Source: JBKGYG01 sp046546235 (GTDB taxonomy: Bacteria > Bacillota > Clostridia > Lachnospirales > DSM-24629). From it: 38,894 bases of DNA. Shown piece by piece: positions 7,790 to 16,386 of this stretch (position 1 is the stretch's first letter; each line of letters starts with the position of its first letter). The notes under the pieces are model-generated. The model was given only the letters and a program-made list of their open reading frames with translations. It was not told the DNA's origin and made no database searches. The translations under genes were made by a program, and so were the position numbers. The stretch is taken from NCBI GenBank assembly GCA_046546235.1, contig JBKGYG010000008.1, positions 1 through 38,894 of the forward strand, written 5' to 3'.

Positions 7790-8151
7790 CTTATAATAAA
7801 ACTCATAATTAAAATTGCAATACCACTCAAAAGAATGGGCATTGCAATTTTTTTGGTTTCATTTTTTTTGAAGAAAAACTGATTAAAATTTAAATGTTCT
7901 TCTTGATTTTTAGTAGAATAATTAGTTTCTTTGTAGTGCAAATTTATCTTTTTAAAACCGTATGAAGTTAGTTTGAAAATCTCTTTTTCTTTAATTAATA
8001 TTATATAGCCAATTATAAAAAAAATAGAACCAGTAATAAACAAAGAATTAATAAAAGACATCAATGTTCTATGTATTATTAAAGAAAGTGTACTAAGTCC
8101 TATTTGGAGCAACACTAACATTATAAATTTTTTATGCTTTGTTTTTTTCAT
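7777..8151 (-). CDS. small membrane protein, DUF3899-like
   Basis: A 124-aa protein with two predicted helices near the N-terminus (about 10-50), a basic middle region (GFKKINLHYKETNYS) and a C-terminal hydrophobic segment (IAMPILLSGIAILIMSFIISYLL). The pattern of helices followed by a glycine/phenylalanine-rich turn resembles the DUF3899 family of Firmicutes, but I recognise it only loosely. The start is ATG 8151, preceded by GGAGG 7 bases away; a GTG further upstream would overlap that site. The gene is convergent with oppF and overlaps its last 13 bases. The terminator hairpin of the opp operon lies within its coding sequence. Confidence 0.65.
   Translation of the reverse strand: MKKTKHKKFIMLVLLQIGLSTLSLIIHRTLMSFINSLFITGSIFFIIGYIILIKEKEIFKLTSYGFKKINLHYKETNYSTKNQEEHLNFNQFFFKKNETKKIAMPILLSGIAILIMSFIISYLL
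7811..7854 (+). terminator. terminator of the opp operon
   Basis: The stem AAAATTGCAAT (7811-7821) pairs with ATTGCAATTTT (7841-7851), followed by more T. It lies 21 bases after the oppF stop and sits within the coding region of the convergent membrane-protein gene. Confidence 0.8.
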
Positions 8152-8247
8152 GTTAATTACCTCCACTTGTTTTACTTCATTAGATCTTAATTATAGTATT
8201 AACAAATAAGAGATATTAAAAACATCAGTATTTTTAGTGATCAAAGG

Positions 8248-8661
8248 TTAAAAATTTATATAAATATACGAAAAAAGAGTGTCAAGATTTTTTGGTGTAA
8301 TATTATGTATCTCTGACTCAATCATAGCTTTTTTAATAATATCAATAGGAATTTGATATATGTAGGAGATGTCTTTAGGTGTAAAAGAACTACTTAATCC
8401 ACAAGATAATTGACGGTTAAATAACTTGCATATTTCGCTGCTTCCTTCACGCATAATAATAAAAAAATTGGCTTTGTTTATATAATCTAAATTATATTTA
8501 CTAGAGATTTTTCTAACTTCACCTTCTTTTATGTCTAATAGCTCAGATACGACATTAAAAGGAATATCTTTCTCGGGTTGTTCTTTGGTTTTAAAAAATA
8601 AATCAATTTCTTTAAGCTTTGGCGATATGTTCGCTTGATAATAATCTTGAAAAGTATTCAA
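8248..8661 (-). CDS. hypothetical protein
   Basis: A 137-aa soluble protein I do not recognise. It has two stretches that could be helix-turn-helix-like: FNVVSELLDIKEGEVRKISS (about 35-54) and FTPKDISYIYQIPIDIIKKAM (about 93-113). It has two cysteines and no signal peptide. The start is TTG, with AGGAGG 8 bases upstream on the minus strand. It lies about 100 bases upstream of the small membrane-protein gene on the same strand, and diverges from the SASP gene. No function can be assigned. Confidence 0.7.
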   Translation of the reverse strand: MNTFQDYYQANISPKLKEIDLFFKTKEQPEKDIPFNVVSELLDIKEGEVRKISSKYNLDYINKANFFIIMREGSSEICKLFNRQLSCGLSSSFTPKDISYIYQIPIDIIKKAMIESEIHNITPKNLDTLFSYIYINF

Positions 8662-8818
8662 AGCTGATTCCTCCTATAAAAATATACAATAATATTATAA
8701 CGTAATTTAGGTATGAAAATCATATGCAATAATTGGTTATAATCTACCTTAAACTACCAATGAAATAAATAATAATAAAATAAAAAATGCAAATAATAAT
8801 ATCACGGAGGTGAAATAT

Positions 8819-9040
8819 ATGTCATATAACACAAGTGGTCAAAGCAGAAGCGTTATTCCACAAGCAAAGGATGCGCTAAACAAATTTAAATATGAAGTAG
8901 CTAATGAGATTGGTGTTAGTTTAAAACAAGGTTATAATGGTGATTTAACATCAGCTCAAGCTGGTTCAGTTGGTGGAGAAATGGTTAAAAGAATGATTGC
9001 TAGCCAAGAACAACAAATGTCTGGTGGGCAACAACAATAA
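8819..9040 (+). CDS. alpha/beta-type small acid-soluble spore protein (SASP)
   Basis: A 73-aa DNA-binding protein that coats and protects DNA in dormant spores. The hallmarks are present: the germination-protease site YEVANEIGV (cleavage after the E), then GDLTSAQAGSVGGEMVKRMI, the conserved DNA-binding helix. The C-terminal tail is rich in glutamine and glycine. The start is ATG 8819 with GGAGGTG upstream, and a terminator lies 12 bases after the stop. SASP genes are normally expressed in the forespore under sigma G; I could not fix a convincing sigma-G promoter here. The gene shows the organism is a spore former. Confidence 0.95.
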   Translation: MSYNTSGQSRSVIPQAKDALNKFKYEVANEIGVSLKQGYNGDLTSAQAGSVGGEMVKRMIASQEQQMSGGQQQ

Positions 9041-9052
9041 TAATTAAGTTGG

Positions 9053-9077
9053 AGAGGTGCTATAGCACCTCTTTTTT
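9053..9077 (+). terminator. terminator of the SASP gene
   Basis: A 10-bp perfect palindrome, AGAGGTGCTA/TAGCACCTCT (9053-9072), followed by six T. It is a compact strong intrinsic terminator. Confidence 0.93.
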
Positions 9078-9078
9078 A

Positions 9079-9477
9079 GATATAATGGAAACTAGCAAAC
9101 TTTATTAGTTCTTTTAGAGTTGAATGAAAACTAAAATAAGTATATTTTTATTACATAATCATAAATTGTTATTATAAATTCTTTATTTATGGATAGTATA
9201 TCAAGTAAGTTAAAAAATGCATAAAAAAATAATGTATTAAGGTAGAAATATAAAAACACGTATGGTATAATATACTAATGTTTAAAAGGACTAATAAATT
9301 GTAAGAACTCAAGAAAGAGCAAAAGTAGTATAAACAAAAAATACTGAAGTATAAATTTGATGTGTATAATTTTATTACAACTTGTGTAAGACTTCATAGC
9401 TAGCATAGAGCGAGCAATATTCAATATCTACTTGTAGCCTTTCTTGTAACTACATATATATTAAGGAGGAACAACAA
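9079..9477. other. intergenic region and long leader upstream of tig
   Basis: About 400 bases with no gene that I can support. An extended -10 (TGGTATAAT, 9263-9271) without a clear -35 is the best promoter candidate for tig, giving a leader of about 200 nt. No riboswitch class was recognised in it. Confidence 0.4.
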
Positions 9478-10764
9478 ATGAATTCAAAAGTAGAACAATT
9501 AGAAAAGAGTATGGTAAAGTTAACCATAGAAGTTGATGCAGATCAATTTGAAAAGGGATTAAATTATGCTTATAACAAAAATAAAAATATGATTGCGATT
9601 CCAGGATTTAGAAAAGGAAAAGCACCAAGGGCATTAATTGAGAAAACATACGGGGCTGGGGTTTTTTATGAAGATGCAGCTAATCACCTAATACCTGATG
9701 CCTATGATAAAGCAATTGAAGAAAATAATTTAGAAATAGTATCAAGACCCGAAATTGATGTTGAACAAATTGAAAAAGGGAAATCTTTTGTTTTTACAGC
9801 TACAGTTGCTGTAAAACCTGAGGTAGAACTTGGGGAATATAAAGGATTAGAAGTAAAGAAACCAGATGTACATTATTCAGATGAGATGGTGACTCAAGAA
9901 ATTGAAAAAGTTAGAGAACAAAACTCTAGAATAATAAGTGTTACAGATCGTCCCGTAAAAGAAAATGATGAAGCTATTATTGATTTTGAAGGTTTTGTTG
10001 ATGGGGAACCTTTTGAAGGTGGAAAAGCAGAGGATTATTCCTTAGTTATCGGCTCTCATTCATTTATTGATAATTTCGAAGAACAATTAGTCGGGAAAAA
10101 TATCGGGGAAGATGTAGAAGTTAACGTAACATTTCCAGATGAATATCAAAAAGAAGAGTTGCAAGGGAAACCAGCACTCTTTAAAGTAAAAATTAAAGAA
10201 ATCAAGGAAAAAGAATTACCTGTTGTAGATGATGAGTTTGCTAAAGACGTATCTGAATTTGATACACTAGATGAATATAAAGAAGATATTAAGACAAAAC
10301 TTAAAGAACAGCAGGAAAATGAAGCAAATCAAAAGAAAAGAGAGGCAGTAATTAAGAAAGCTATTGAAAATGCTAAGATGGAAATACCCGAAGCAATGAT
10401 TGATATGCAAGTAGATCAAATGGCACAAGATTTTGAGCAAAGAATAAAGTATCAAGGGATTGAATTAGACCAGTACTTACAAATGATAGGTCAAAACAGA
10501 TTATCATTCAAAGAGCAATTTAGGGAACAAGCAGAAAATCAAGTTAAAAGCAGATTAGTATTAGAAGCTATTGCGAAGGCTGAGGAAATTGATGTTTCTG
10601 ATGAAGAAATAGAAGAAGAAATTAAGAAAATGGCTGAAATGTATAAGATGGAAGTTGATAAATTAAAAGAGGCTGTAACTGACCATGAAAAGAGTCATAT
10701 TAAAGAAGATATATCAATACAAAAAGCATTTGACCTTATTGTGGAACAATCAGTAGAAGTATAA
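9478..10764 (+). CDS. tig: trigger factor, ribosome-associated chaperone
   Basis: A 428-aa chaperone that binds the ribosome exit tunnel and shields nascent chains. The ribosome-binding signature GFRKGKAP is at 43-50. The FKBP-type peptidyl-prolyl isomerase domain covers about 150-245 (NDEAIIDFEGFVDGEPFEGG, IGSHSFIDNFEEQLVG, FPDEYQ). The C-terminal half is the charged, helical substrate-binding cradle. Length matches the family. The start has AAGGAGG 8 bases upstream. It leads the tig-clpP-clpX block, a common bacterial arrangement linking folding to proteolysis, and is 18 bases from clpP. Confidence 0.97.
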   Translation: MNSKVEQLEKSMVKLTIEVDADQFEKGLNYAYNKNKNMIAIPGFRKGKAPRALIEKTYGAGVFYEDAANHLIPDAYDKAIEENNLEIVSRPEIDVEQIEKGKSFVFTATVAVKPEVELGEYKGLEVKKPDVHYSDEMVTQEIEKVREQNSRIISVTDRPVKENDEAIIDFEGFVDGEPFEGGKAEDYSLVIGSHSFIDNFEEQLVGKNIGEDVEVNVTFPDEYQKEELQGKPALFKVKIKEIKEKELPVVDDEFAKDVSEFDTLDEYKEDIKTKLKEQQENEANQKKREAVIKKAIENAKMEIPEAMIDMQVDQMAQDFEQRIKYQGIELDQYLQMIGQNRLSFKEQFREQAENQVKSRLVLEAIAKAEEIDVSDEEIEEEIKKMAEMYKMEVDKLKEAVTDHEKSHIKEDISIQKAFDLIVEQSVEV

Positions 10765-10782
10765 TTTAAAGGAGGGTTATAT

Positions 10783-11367
10783 ATGAGTTTAGTTCCAGTT
10801 GTTGTAGAACAAACTAGTCGTGGAGAAAGGTCATATGACATTTATTCAAGACTATTAAAAGAGCGAATTATATTTTTAGGAGAGCAAGTAAATGATGTTA
10901 CAGCAAGTTTAGTTGTAGCTCAATTATTATTTCTTGAAGCAGAAGATCCAGATAAAGAAATAAGGCTATATATAAATAGTCCAGGTGGGTCAATAACTTC
11001 TGGTATGGCAATATATGATACAATGCAGTATATAAAATGTGATGTGTCTACTGTTTGTATAGGTATGGCTGCAAGTATGGGAGCATTTCTTTTAGCTGGA
11101 GGTACTAAAGGTAAACGATTTGCATTACCAAATTCTGAAATAATGATACATCAACCTTTAGGTGGAACTCAAGGTCAAGCTACAGATATAAAAATACATG
11201 CTGATAGGATTATTTCTATGAGAGAACGACTTAACAATATTTTAAGTGAAAATACAGGGCAACCTCTTGATATTATAGCGAGGGATACAGAAAGAGATAA
11301 TTTTATGAATCCAGAAGATGCTTTAGAATATGGTATTATTGATAAGGTAATAGAGCATAAACGTTAA
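10783..11367 (+). CDS. clpP: ATP-dependent Clp protease proteolytic subunit ClpP
   Basis: A 194-aa serine protease that forms the tetradecameric chamber loaded by ClpX. The catalytic triad is intact: Ser98 in MAASMGAF, His123 in MIHQPLGG and Asp172 in TERDNF. The oxyanion-loop motif NSPGGS is present. The N-terminus SLVPVVVEQTSRGERSYDIYSRLL matches the usual short ClpP propeptide region. It lies 18 bases after tig with AAAGGAGGG before the ATG, and 15 bases before clpX. Confidence 0.98.
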   Translation: MSLVPVVVEQTSRGERSYDIYSRLLKERIIFLGEQVNDVTASLVVAQLLFLEAEDPDKEIRLYINSPGGSITSGMAIYDTMQYIKCDVSTVCIGMAASMGAFLLAGGTKGKRFALPNSEIMIHQPLGGTQGQATDIKIHADRIISMRERLNNILSENTGQPLDIIARDTERDNFMNPEDALEYGIIDKVIEHKR

Positions 11368-11382
11368 AAGTGAGGTGATAAA

Positions 11383-12687
11383 GTGGCTGGACGATATGAA
11401 GAAAAAAAACAATTAAGGTGCTCGTTTTGTAATAAATTACAAGATCAAGTAAGAAAGCTTATTGCAGGGCCTAATGTATATATCTGTGATGAATGTATAG
11501 AATTATGCTCAGAAATAATAGAAGAAGAATTCCAAGAATATAGAGAAGAACAGGACTTATCAAATTTGCCAAAACCAAAAGATATTTATTCATTCTTAGA
11601 TGAATATGTAATAGGGCAAAACGATGCTAAAAAGACATTATCTGTAGCTGTTTATAATCATTATAAAAGGATACGTTCTGATTATAAGCATAATGATGTT
11701 GAGCTTCAAAAAAGTAATATCATAATGGTTGGACCAACTGGTTCGGGTAAGACGTTACTAGCCCAAACATTAGCTAGAATGTTAAATGTTCCATTTGCTA
11801 TAGCTGATGCTACTTCGTTAACAGAAGCTGGGTATGTTGGTGAAGATGTTGAGAATATTCTTCTTAAACTTATTCAAGCAGCAGATTATGATATAGAAAA
11901 GGCTGAACAAGGAATCATTTATATTGATGAAGTTGATAAAATAGCAAGAAAGTCTGATAATCCTTCTATTACTAGAGATGTTTCAGGCGAAGGCGTGCAG
12001 CAGGCATTACTTAAAATATTAGAAGGATCAGTCGCATCCGTACCTCCTCAAGGAGGACGGAAACATCCACATCAAGAATTTATACAGATTGACACTACTA
12101 ATATTTTGTTTGTATGTGGAGGAGCTTTTGATGGTTTAGATAAAATTATTGAACAAAGAATAGGTCGAAAGTCAATGGGATTTGGTGCAAAGATAGAAGG
12201 CAAGAAAGAACGCCAATTAGGGGAAATTTTGTCACATCTTCTTCCGCAAGATTTAATAAAATTTGGACTTATTCCTGAAATGGTTGGTAGAGTGCCAGTA
12301 AGTGTTACTCTTAATACTCTTAATGATGATGCTTTAGTAGATATACTAACCAAACCTAAAAATGCTTTAGTTAAGCAGTATAAAAGTTTATTTGAAATGG
12401 ATGATGTTGAATTAGAATTTGAGGAAGAAGCTATTAAATTAATTGCTCATAAATCTTTAGAAAGAGATACTGGGGCAAGAGGATTAAGAGCAATAATGGA
12501 AAGTATTATGTTAGAAGTTATGTATGATATACCTTCAAGCGATATTGCAAAATGTATAATTACTAAAGATACAGTAGAGGGAAAAGAGAAACCGGTATTA
12601 ATTACAAGTGAAAATATTCAACCGTTAAAAAAACAATCAACATCAAAAAAGCGTTCTAAAGCAAACAATGAAGATGAAACTGCATAG
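11383..12687 (+). CDS. clpX: ATP-dependent Clp protease ATP-binding subunit ClpX
   Basis: A 434-aa AAA+ unfoldase that feeds substrates into ClpP. The N-terminal zinc-binding domain has Cys13, Cys16, Cys35 and Cys38. Walker A GPTGSGKT lies near 117-124 and Walker B IIYIDEVDKIA near 179. The pore loop GYVGEDV and sensor-2 GARGLRAIME are present. The ClpP-docking loop IGFG is represented by MGFGA. The tail is lysine-rich. The start is GTG, preceded by GAGGTG. A strong terminator follows about 45 bases after the stop, separating clpX from lon. Confidence 0.98.
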   Translation: MAGRYEEKKQLRCSFCNKLQDQVRKLIAGPNVYICDECIELCSEIIEEEFQEYREEQDLSNLPKPKDIYSFLDEYVIGQNDAKKTLSVAVYNHYKRIRSDYKHNDVELQKSNIIMVGPTGSGKTLLAQTLARMLNVPFAIADATSLTEAGYVGEDVENILLKLIQAADYDIEKAEQGIIYIDEVDKIARKSDNPSITRDVSGEGVQQALLKILEGSVASVPPQGGRKHPHQEFIQIDTTNILFVCGGAFDGLDKIIEQRIGRKSMGFGAKIEGKKERQLGEILSHLLPQDLIKFGLIPEMVGRVPVSVTLNTLNDDALVDILTKPKNALVKQYKSLFEMDDVELEFEEEAIKLIAHKSLERDTGARGLRAIMESIMLEVMYDIPSSDIAKCIITKDTVEGKEKPVLITSENIQPLKKQSTSKKRSKANNEDETA

Positions 12688-12733
12688 GCTCTTTAATAGG
12701 AACATAGGCAAATTCATAGATTTATAAAATAAT

Positions 12734-12761
12734 CCCCCTACTGTTAGTAGGGGGTATATTT
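12734..12761 (+). terminator. terminator after clpX
   Basis: A 9-bp GC-rich stem, CCCCCTACT (12734-12742) and AGTAGGGGG (12746-12754), with a 3-nt loop and a following TATATTTT. It ends the tig-clpP-clpX transcript. Confidence 0.88.
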
Positions 12762-12882
12762 TAACTTGAGACTAATTTTGCTCAAGTAAGAACTGGATTA
12801 TTATAAAAAGATAATAGTATAAAAATAATTTAAACTATAGACAATAAGTATAATTAAAAGAAATGATAGTGAGGTTATAGAT

Positions 12883-15204
12883 ATGGAAAACAAGAAACAA
12901 CAGTTACCATTACTAGCGTTAAGAGGATTAACTATTTTCCCAGATATGATTATTCATTTTGATGTTAAACGGAAAAAATCAATTAATGCTTTGGAGAAAG
13001 CTATGGTAGATGAACAGCTAATATTTCTTGTTTCACAAAAAGAAGTACAATTGGATGAGCCTAATCCTGAGGAACTTTATAAAGTAGGAACTATTGCTCG
13101 CATAAAACAATTAATAAAATTACCTAGAAACGTGGTTAGAGTCTTGGTTGAAGGAATAGAAAGAGCTAAGATAGATAATTTTATACAGGAAGAACCATTT
13201 TATGTAGTTGAGTTATCACAAGAAATAGAACATGAAAGTGATGATTTAGATTTTGAACAGGAAGCACTGAGAAGATCTGCTTATGATATAATTAAGTCAT
13301 ATTCAAAAACAAATGGTAATGTGGGACAAGAAACATTGCTTCAGCTATTAAGCATAACAGAATTAGGAAATTTAGCAGATCAGATAGCTATAAATATGTC
13401 TCTTTCTGGAGAACATAAACAAAGAATATTGGAAGAGTTAGATCCTAAAGATAGGCTGAAAGTTGCAATAGCAATATTAGAAAATGAAGTTCAGATAATT
13501 GAGTTAAAAAAAGATATTCAAAATCAAGTAAAAGAAAAAATAGATAAAAGTCAAAAAGAATATTTTTTAAGAGAGCAGTTAAAAGTGATACAAGAAGAAT
13601 TAGGTGACCGTTACGGACTTGAAGAAGAAATTCAAAACTATACAGAGGCTTTAGACAAATTAAAAGCTTCAAAAGAAGTTAAGGAAAAAATAAAAAATGA
13701 AATTAAAAGACTAAATAAAATACCAAGTGGGTCTTCAGAAGGGGTAGTTGTTAGAAATTATATTGAAACAGTTTTAGAATTGCCTTGGGATAAAGCAACA
13801 AAAGAGTCTAAAAATATTCATAAGGCAGAATTGATTTTAGATGAAGACCATTATGGTTTAGAAAAGGTGAAAGAGAGAGTTTTAGAATATTTAGCTGTAA
13901 GAAATTTTGCTCCTAAAACTAATAGCCCTATACTCTGCTTAGTGGGGCCGCCTGGAACTGGGAAGACATCTATAGCAAAATCAATTGCAACAGCTTTAAA
14001 TAGAAAATACGTAAGGATATCTCTAGGTGGAGTAAGAGATGAGGCAGAGATTAGAGGGCATAGAAGAACTTATGTAGGAGCGTTGCCAGGAAGACTTGTA
14101 CAAGCTTTAAAACAGGCCAAAACTAAAAATCCAATGATGTTACTAGATGAAATAGATAAAATGAGTAATGACTTTAGAGGAGATCCTTCATCGGCATTAC
14201 TGGAGGTGTTAGATGCTGAGCAAAATGATAAATTTAGAGACCATTATATAGAGTTACCTATAGATTTATCAAATGTATTATTTGTTGCTACAGCTAATTT
14301 TGTTCAAAACATACCTAAACCATTATTAGACCGTATGGAATTAATTGAGGTTCATAGTTATACAGAGAATGAGAAGTATTATATAGCTACTAATCATTTA
14401 ATAGCAAAACAATTAACTAAGCATGGGTTAAAACTAAATCAGATTAAAATTAGTAAGAACGCACTATTAAAAATTATTCGTGAATATACTCGTGAAGCAG
14501 GTGTTAGGACACTTGAGAGAAAGATAGGAGAACTATGTAGAAAAATTGCTAAAGAATTTATAGCAGATAATAAAGAATTAATTCGAATTACAGAACAAAA
14601 TCTTGAGAAATATTTAGGGATTCCATTATATACTTATAATAAAAAACTAGATGAAGATGAAGTTGGAATTGCTAGAGGGTTAGCTTGGACAGCCTTTGGT
14701 GGAGATACTTTATCTATTGAAGTTAATATAATGTCAGGTACTGGTAAGTTCGAACTTACAGGTCAACTCGGTGATGTTATGAAGGAATCAGCTAAGGCAG
14801 GAATAAGCTATATAAGATCACGTGTAAATAAGTTGGATATAGACGATGGATTTCACAAAGAAAAAGACTTGCATATTCATATACCAGAAGGTGCAGTGCC
14901 TAAAGATGGACCTTCTGCAGGAATAACAATGGCTACGGCTATGATATCGGCTCTAACTAATAGGTCTGTATATGCAAACGTAGCAATGACAGGTGAGATT
15001 ACCCTTAGAGGCCGAGTTTTGCCAGTAGGGGGGCTTAAAGAAAAGATATTAGCAGCAAAAAGAGCAGGAATAGAAAAAGTTTTATTACCAAAAAGAAATG
15101 AGAAAGATATAGCAGAAATATCTAAAGAGATAAAAAAAGGAATAGAAATAGTTTTTGTTGATTCTATGGATCAAGTACTTGAGCATGCATTAACAAAGGA
15201 ATAG
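12883..15204 (+). CDS. lon: ATP-dependent protease Lon (LonA)
   Basis: A 773-aa soluble homo-oligomeric protease that degrades damaged and regulatory proteins. An N-terminal substrate-binding domain (LPLLALRGLTIFPDMIIHFDV) leads into a long coiled-coil region. The AAA+ module has Walker A GPPGTGKT near 355 and Walker B MMLLDEIDKM. The C-terminal Ser-Lys protease domain carries Ser678 in PKDGPSAGIT and Lys721 in GGLKEKILAA. No transmembrane segment is present, so it is LonA rather than LonB. The ATG has AGTGAGG upstream. It lies 9 bases before engB, a conserved pairing in Firmicutes. I saw no CIRCE element upstream. Confidence 0.98.
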   Translation: MENKKQQLPLLALRGLTIFPDMIIHFDVKRKKSINALEKAMVDEQLIFLVSQKEVQLDEPNPEELYKVGTIARIKQLIKLPRNVVRVLVEGIERAKIDNFIQEEPFYVVELSQEIEHESDDLDFEQEALRRSAYDIIKSYSKTNGNVGQETLLQLLSITELGNLADQIAINMSLSGEHKQRILEELDPKDRLKVAIAILENEVQIIELKKDIQNQVKEKIDKSQKEYFLREQLKVIQEELGDRYGLEEEIQNYTEALDKLKASKEVKEKIKNEIKRLNKIPSGSSEGVVVRNYIETVLELPWDKATKESKNIHKAELILDEDHYGLEKVKERVLEYLAVRNFAPKTNSPILCLVGPPGTGKTSIAKSIATALNRKYVRISLGGVRDEAEIRGHRRTYVGALPGRLVQALKQAKTKNPMMLLDEIDKMSNDFRGDPSSALLEVLDAEQNDKFRDHYIELPIDLSNVLFVATANFVQNIPKPLLDRMELIEVHSYTENEKYYIATNHLIAKQLTKHGLKLNQIKISKNALLKIIREYTREAGVRTLERKIGELCRKIAKEFIADNKELIRITEQNLEKYLGIPLYTYNKKLDEDEVGIARGLAWTAFGGDTLSIEVNIMSGTGKFELTGQLGDVMKESAKAGISYIRSRVNKLDIDDGFHKEKDLHIHIPEGAVPKDGPSAGITMATAMISALTNRSVYANVAMTGEITLRGRVLPVGGLKEKILAAKRAGIEKVLLPKRNEKDIAEISKEIKKGIEIVFVDSMDQVLEHALTKE

Positions 15205-15213
15205 GGGGAGAAT

Positions 15214-15795
15214 ATGGAAGTAAATAATGTTAGTTTAGAAGTTGTAGCAGGAAGAACGGATCAATTGCCTGAGAATGATAAAGCGGAGATTGCCTTTGCT
15301 GGCAAATCTAATGTAGGCAAGTCTTCATTAATTAATACATTAATTAACAGAAAAGCATTGGCTAGAACCTCAGGTTCACCAGGTAAAACTCAAACTATTA
15401 ATTTTTATAATGTAGAGGACCAACTTTTTTTTGTGGATTTGCCAGGATATGGTTATGCCAAAGTGTCAAAAAAAGAAAGGGAAAGATGGGGTAATTTTAT
15501 TGAAAGCTATCTAAATAAAAGCAAACAGCTTAAACTAATCGTATTATTAATTGACATCAGACATAAACCATCTGAAAATGATCTTATAATGTATGATTGG
15601 ATTATTTATCAAGGGTTTACTCCTTTAATTATTGCAACAAAAATGGACAAGCTAAAAAGGAGTCAAGTTAATAAACATCTTAAAATGTTAAAGGAAGCTT
15701 TTAAGTTATCAAAAGAAGGGAAAATAATACCTTTTTCTTCAAAAACTAAGTTGGGGAGAAATGAGATATGGGAAGAGATAGAAAAGCAACTATAA
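15214..15795 (+). CDS. engB: ribosome biogenesis GTP-binding protein EngB (YsxC/YihA)
   Basis: A 193-aa essential GTPase needed for assembly of the large ribosomal subunit. The G1 loop GKSNVGKSS starts at residue 30, G2 is near TSGSPGKTQT, G3 is DLPGYGYAKV, G4 is ATKMDKLK and G5 is FSSKTKLG. It lies 9 bases after lon, with GGGGGAG before the ATG, so it is probably cotranscribed. A strong hairpin terminator follows directly. Confidence 0.97.
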   Translation: MEVNNVSLEVVAGRTDQLPENDKAEIAFAGKSNVGKSSLINTLINRKALARTSGSPGKTQTINFYNVEDQLFFVDLPGYGYAKVSKKERERWGNFIESYLNKSKQLKLIVLLIDIRHKPSENDLIMYDWIIYQGFTPLIIATKMDKLKRSQVNKHLKMLKEAFKLSKEGKIIPFSSKTKLGRNEIWEEIEKQL

Positions 15796-15798
15796 AAG

Positions 15799-15845
15799 AA
15801 AGTGACTAGTAAATGTAAAGGATTAAGCTAGTCACTTTGGTTTTT
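15799..15845 (+). terminator. terminator after engB
   Basis: An 11-bp perfect stem, AAAGTGACTAG (15799-15809) with CTAGTCACTTT (15828-15838), followed by GG and five T. The downstream arm contains the stop codon of the convergent DUF4364 gene, so it probably works in both directions. Confidence 0.9.
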
Positions 15846-16361
15846 AGATAATTGTGATAATATATTGGAGTATATAATGTGGGAATTATTTTTCCAGTTT
15901 TCGCACATTTGTATAGCTTGTTCTTTTGATATAACGTTTATGCTCAAATCAATTAGAATAGTATCATTTTCTTTAGCTACACAATTTAGGGTCCATTCAC
16001 CATTTTTCTCTGGAGTATATTCAGCTGTAATTTCAACTTCGTTTCGTAAAATATGTTTATTTTCCTTCAAAAATAGTTCCGCATCTTTTTTAATGCTAGT
16101 CGGAATTCTGTTTTCAAAGTATGATAATATTTTTTTGCCATTTTCAGTAATTGAATATCTTGTACTATGGCTAACTTCTTTAGTTTTTAATAGTTTAGTA
16201 TTTACTAGTTCTGATAACGATTGTTGGAGTGAAAAGTAATTCGTATACTCGTTTGAAAGAAGAAAATTTGAAATCTGAGTATTTGTCATCGGAAGGCTTA
16301 TGTAATTAAGCATAAAAAGGATAATAAGTTTATTAAGACTGATTTCATGATCTTGTTTCAT
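15828..16361 (-). CDS. DUF4364 family winged-helix protein
   Basis: A 177-aa protein of the DUF4364 family, common in Clostridia. Residues 8-90 form a winged helix-turn-helix: a helix (KLIILFMLNYI), a recognition region (YFSLQQSLSELVNTKLLKTKEV) and a wing (STRYSITENGKKILSYF). The C-terminal half (EVEITAEYTPEKNGEWTLNCVAKE) is a beta-rich domain of unknown role. Its target is unknown. The start has AAGGAGG 6 bases upstream on the minus strand. It follows the radical SAM gene at a 25-base gap, so the two are likely cotranscribed. Confidence 0.85.
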   Translation of the reverse strand: MKQDHEISLNKLIILFMLNYISLPMTNTQISNFLLSNEYTNYFSLQQSLSELVNTKLLKTKEVSHSTRYSITENGKKILSYFENRIPTSIKKDAELFLKENKHILRNEVEITAEYTPEKNGEWTLNCVAKENDTILIDLSINVISKEQAIQMCENWKNNSHIIYSNILSQLSKNQSD

Positions 16362-16386
16362 AATTTTCCTCCTTAGGATTTTTATA

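Noticed and set aside
12762..12882. CIRCE or CtsR heat-shock operator before lon
   Set aside because: No TTAGCACTC/GAGTGCTAA inverted repeat or CtsR heptad repeat could be found.
15865..16239. Plus-strand frame of 124 codons
   Set aside because: It lies wholly inside the DUF4364 gene on the other strand, which has a proper ribosome site and family match.
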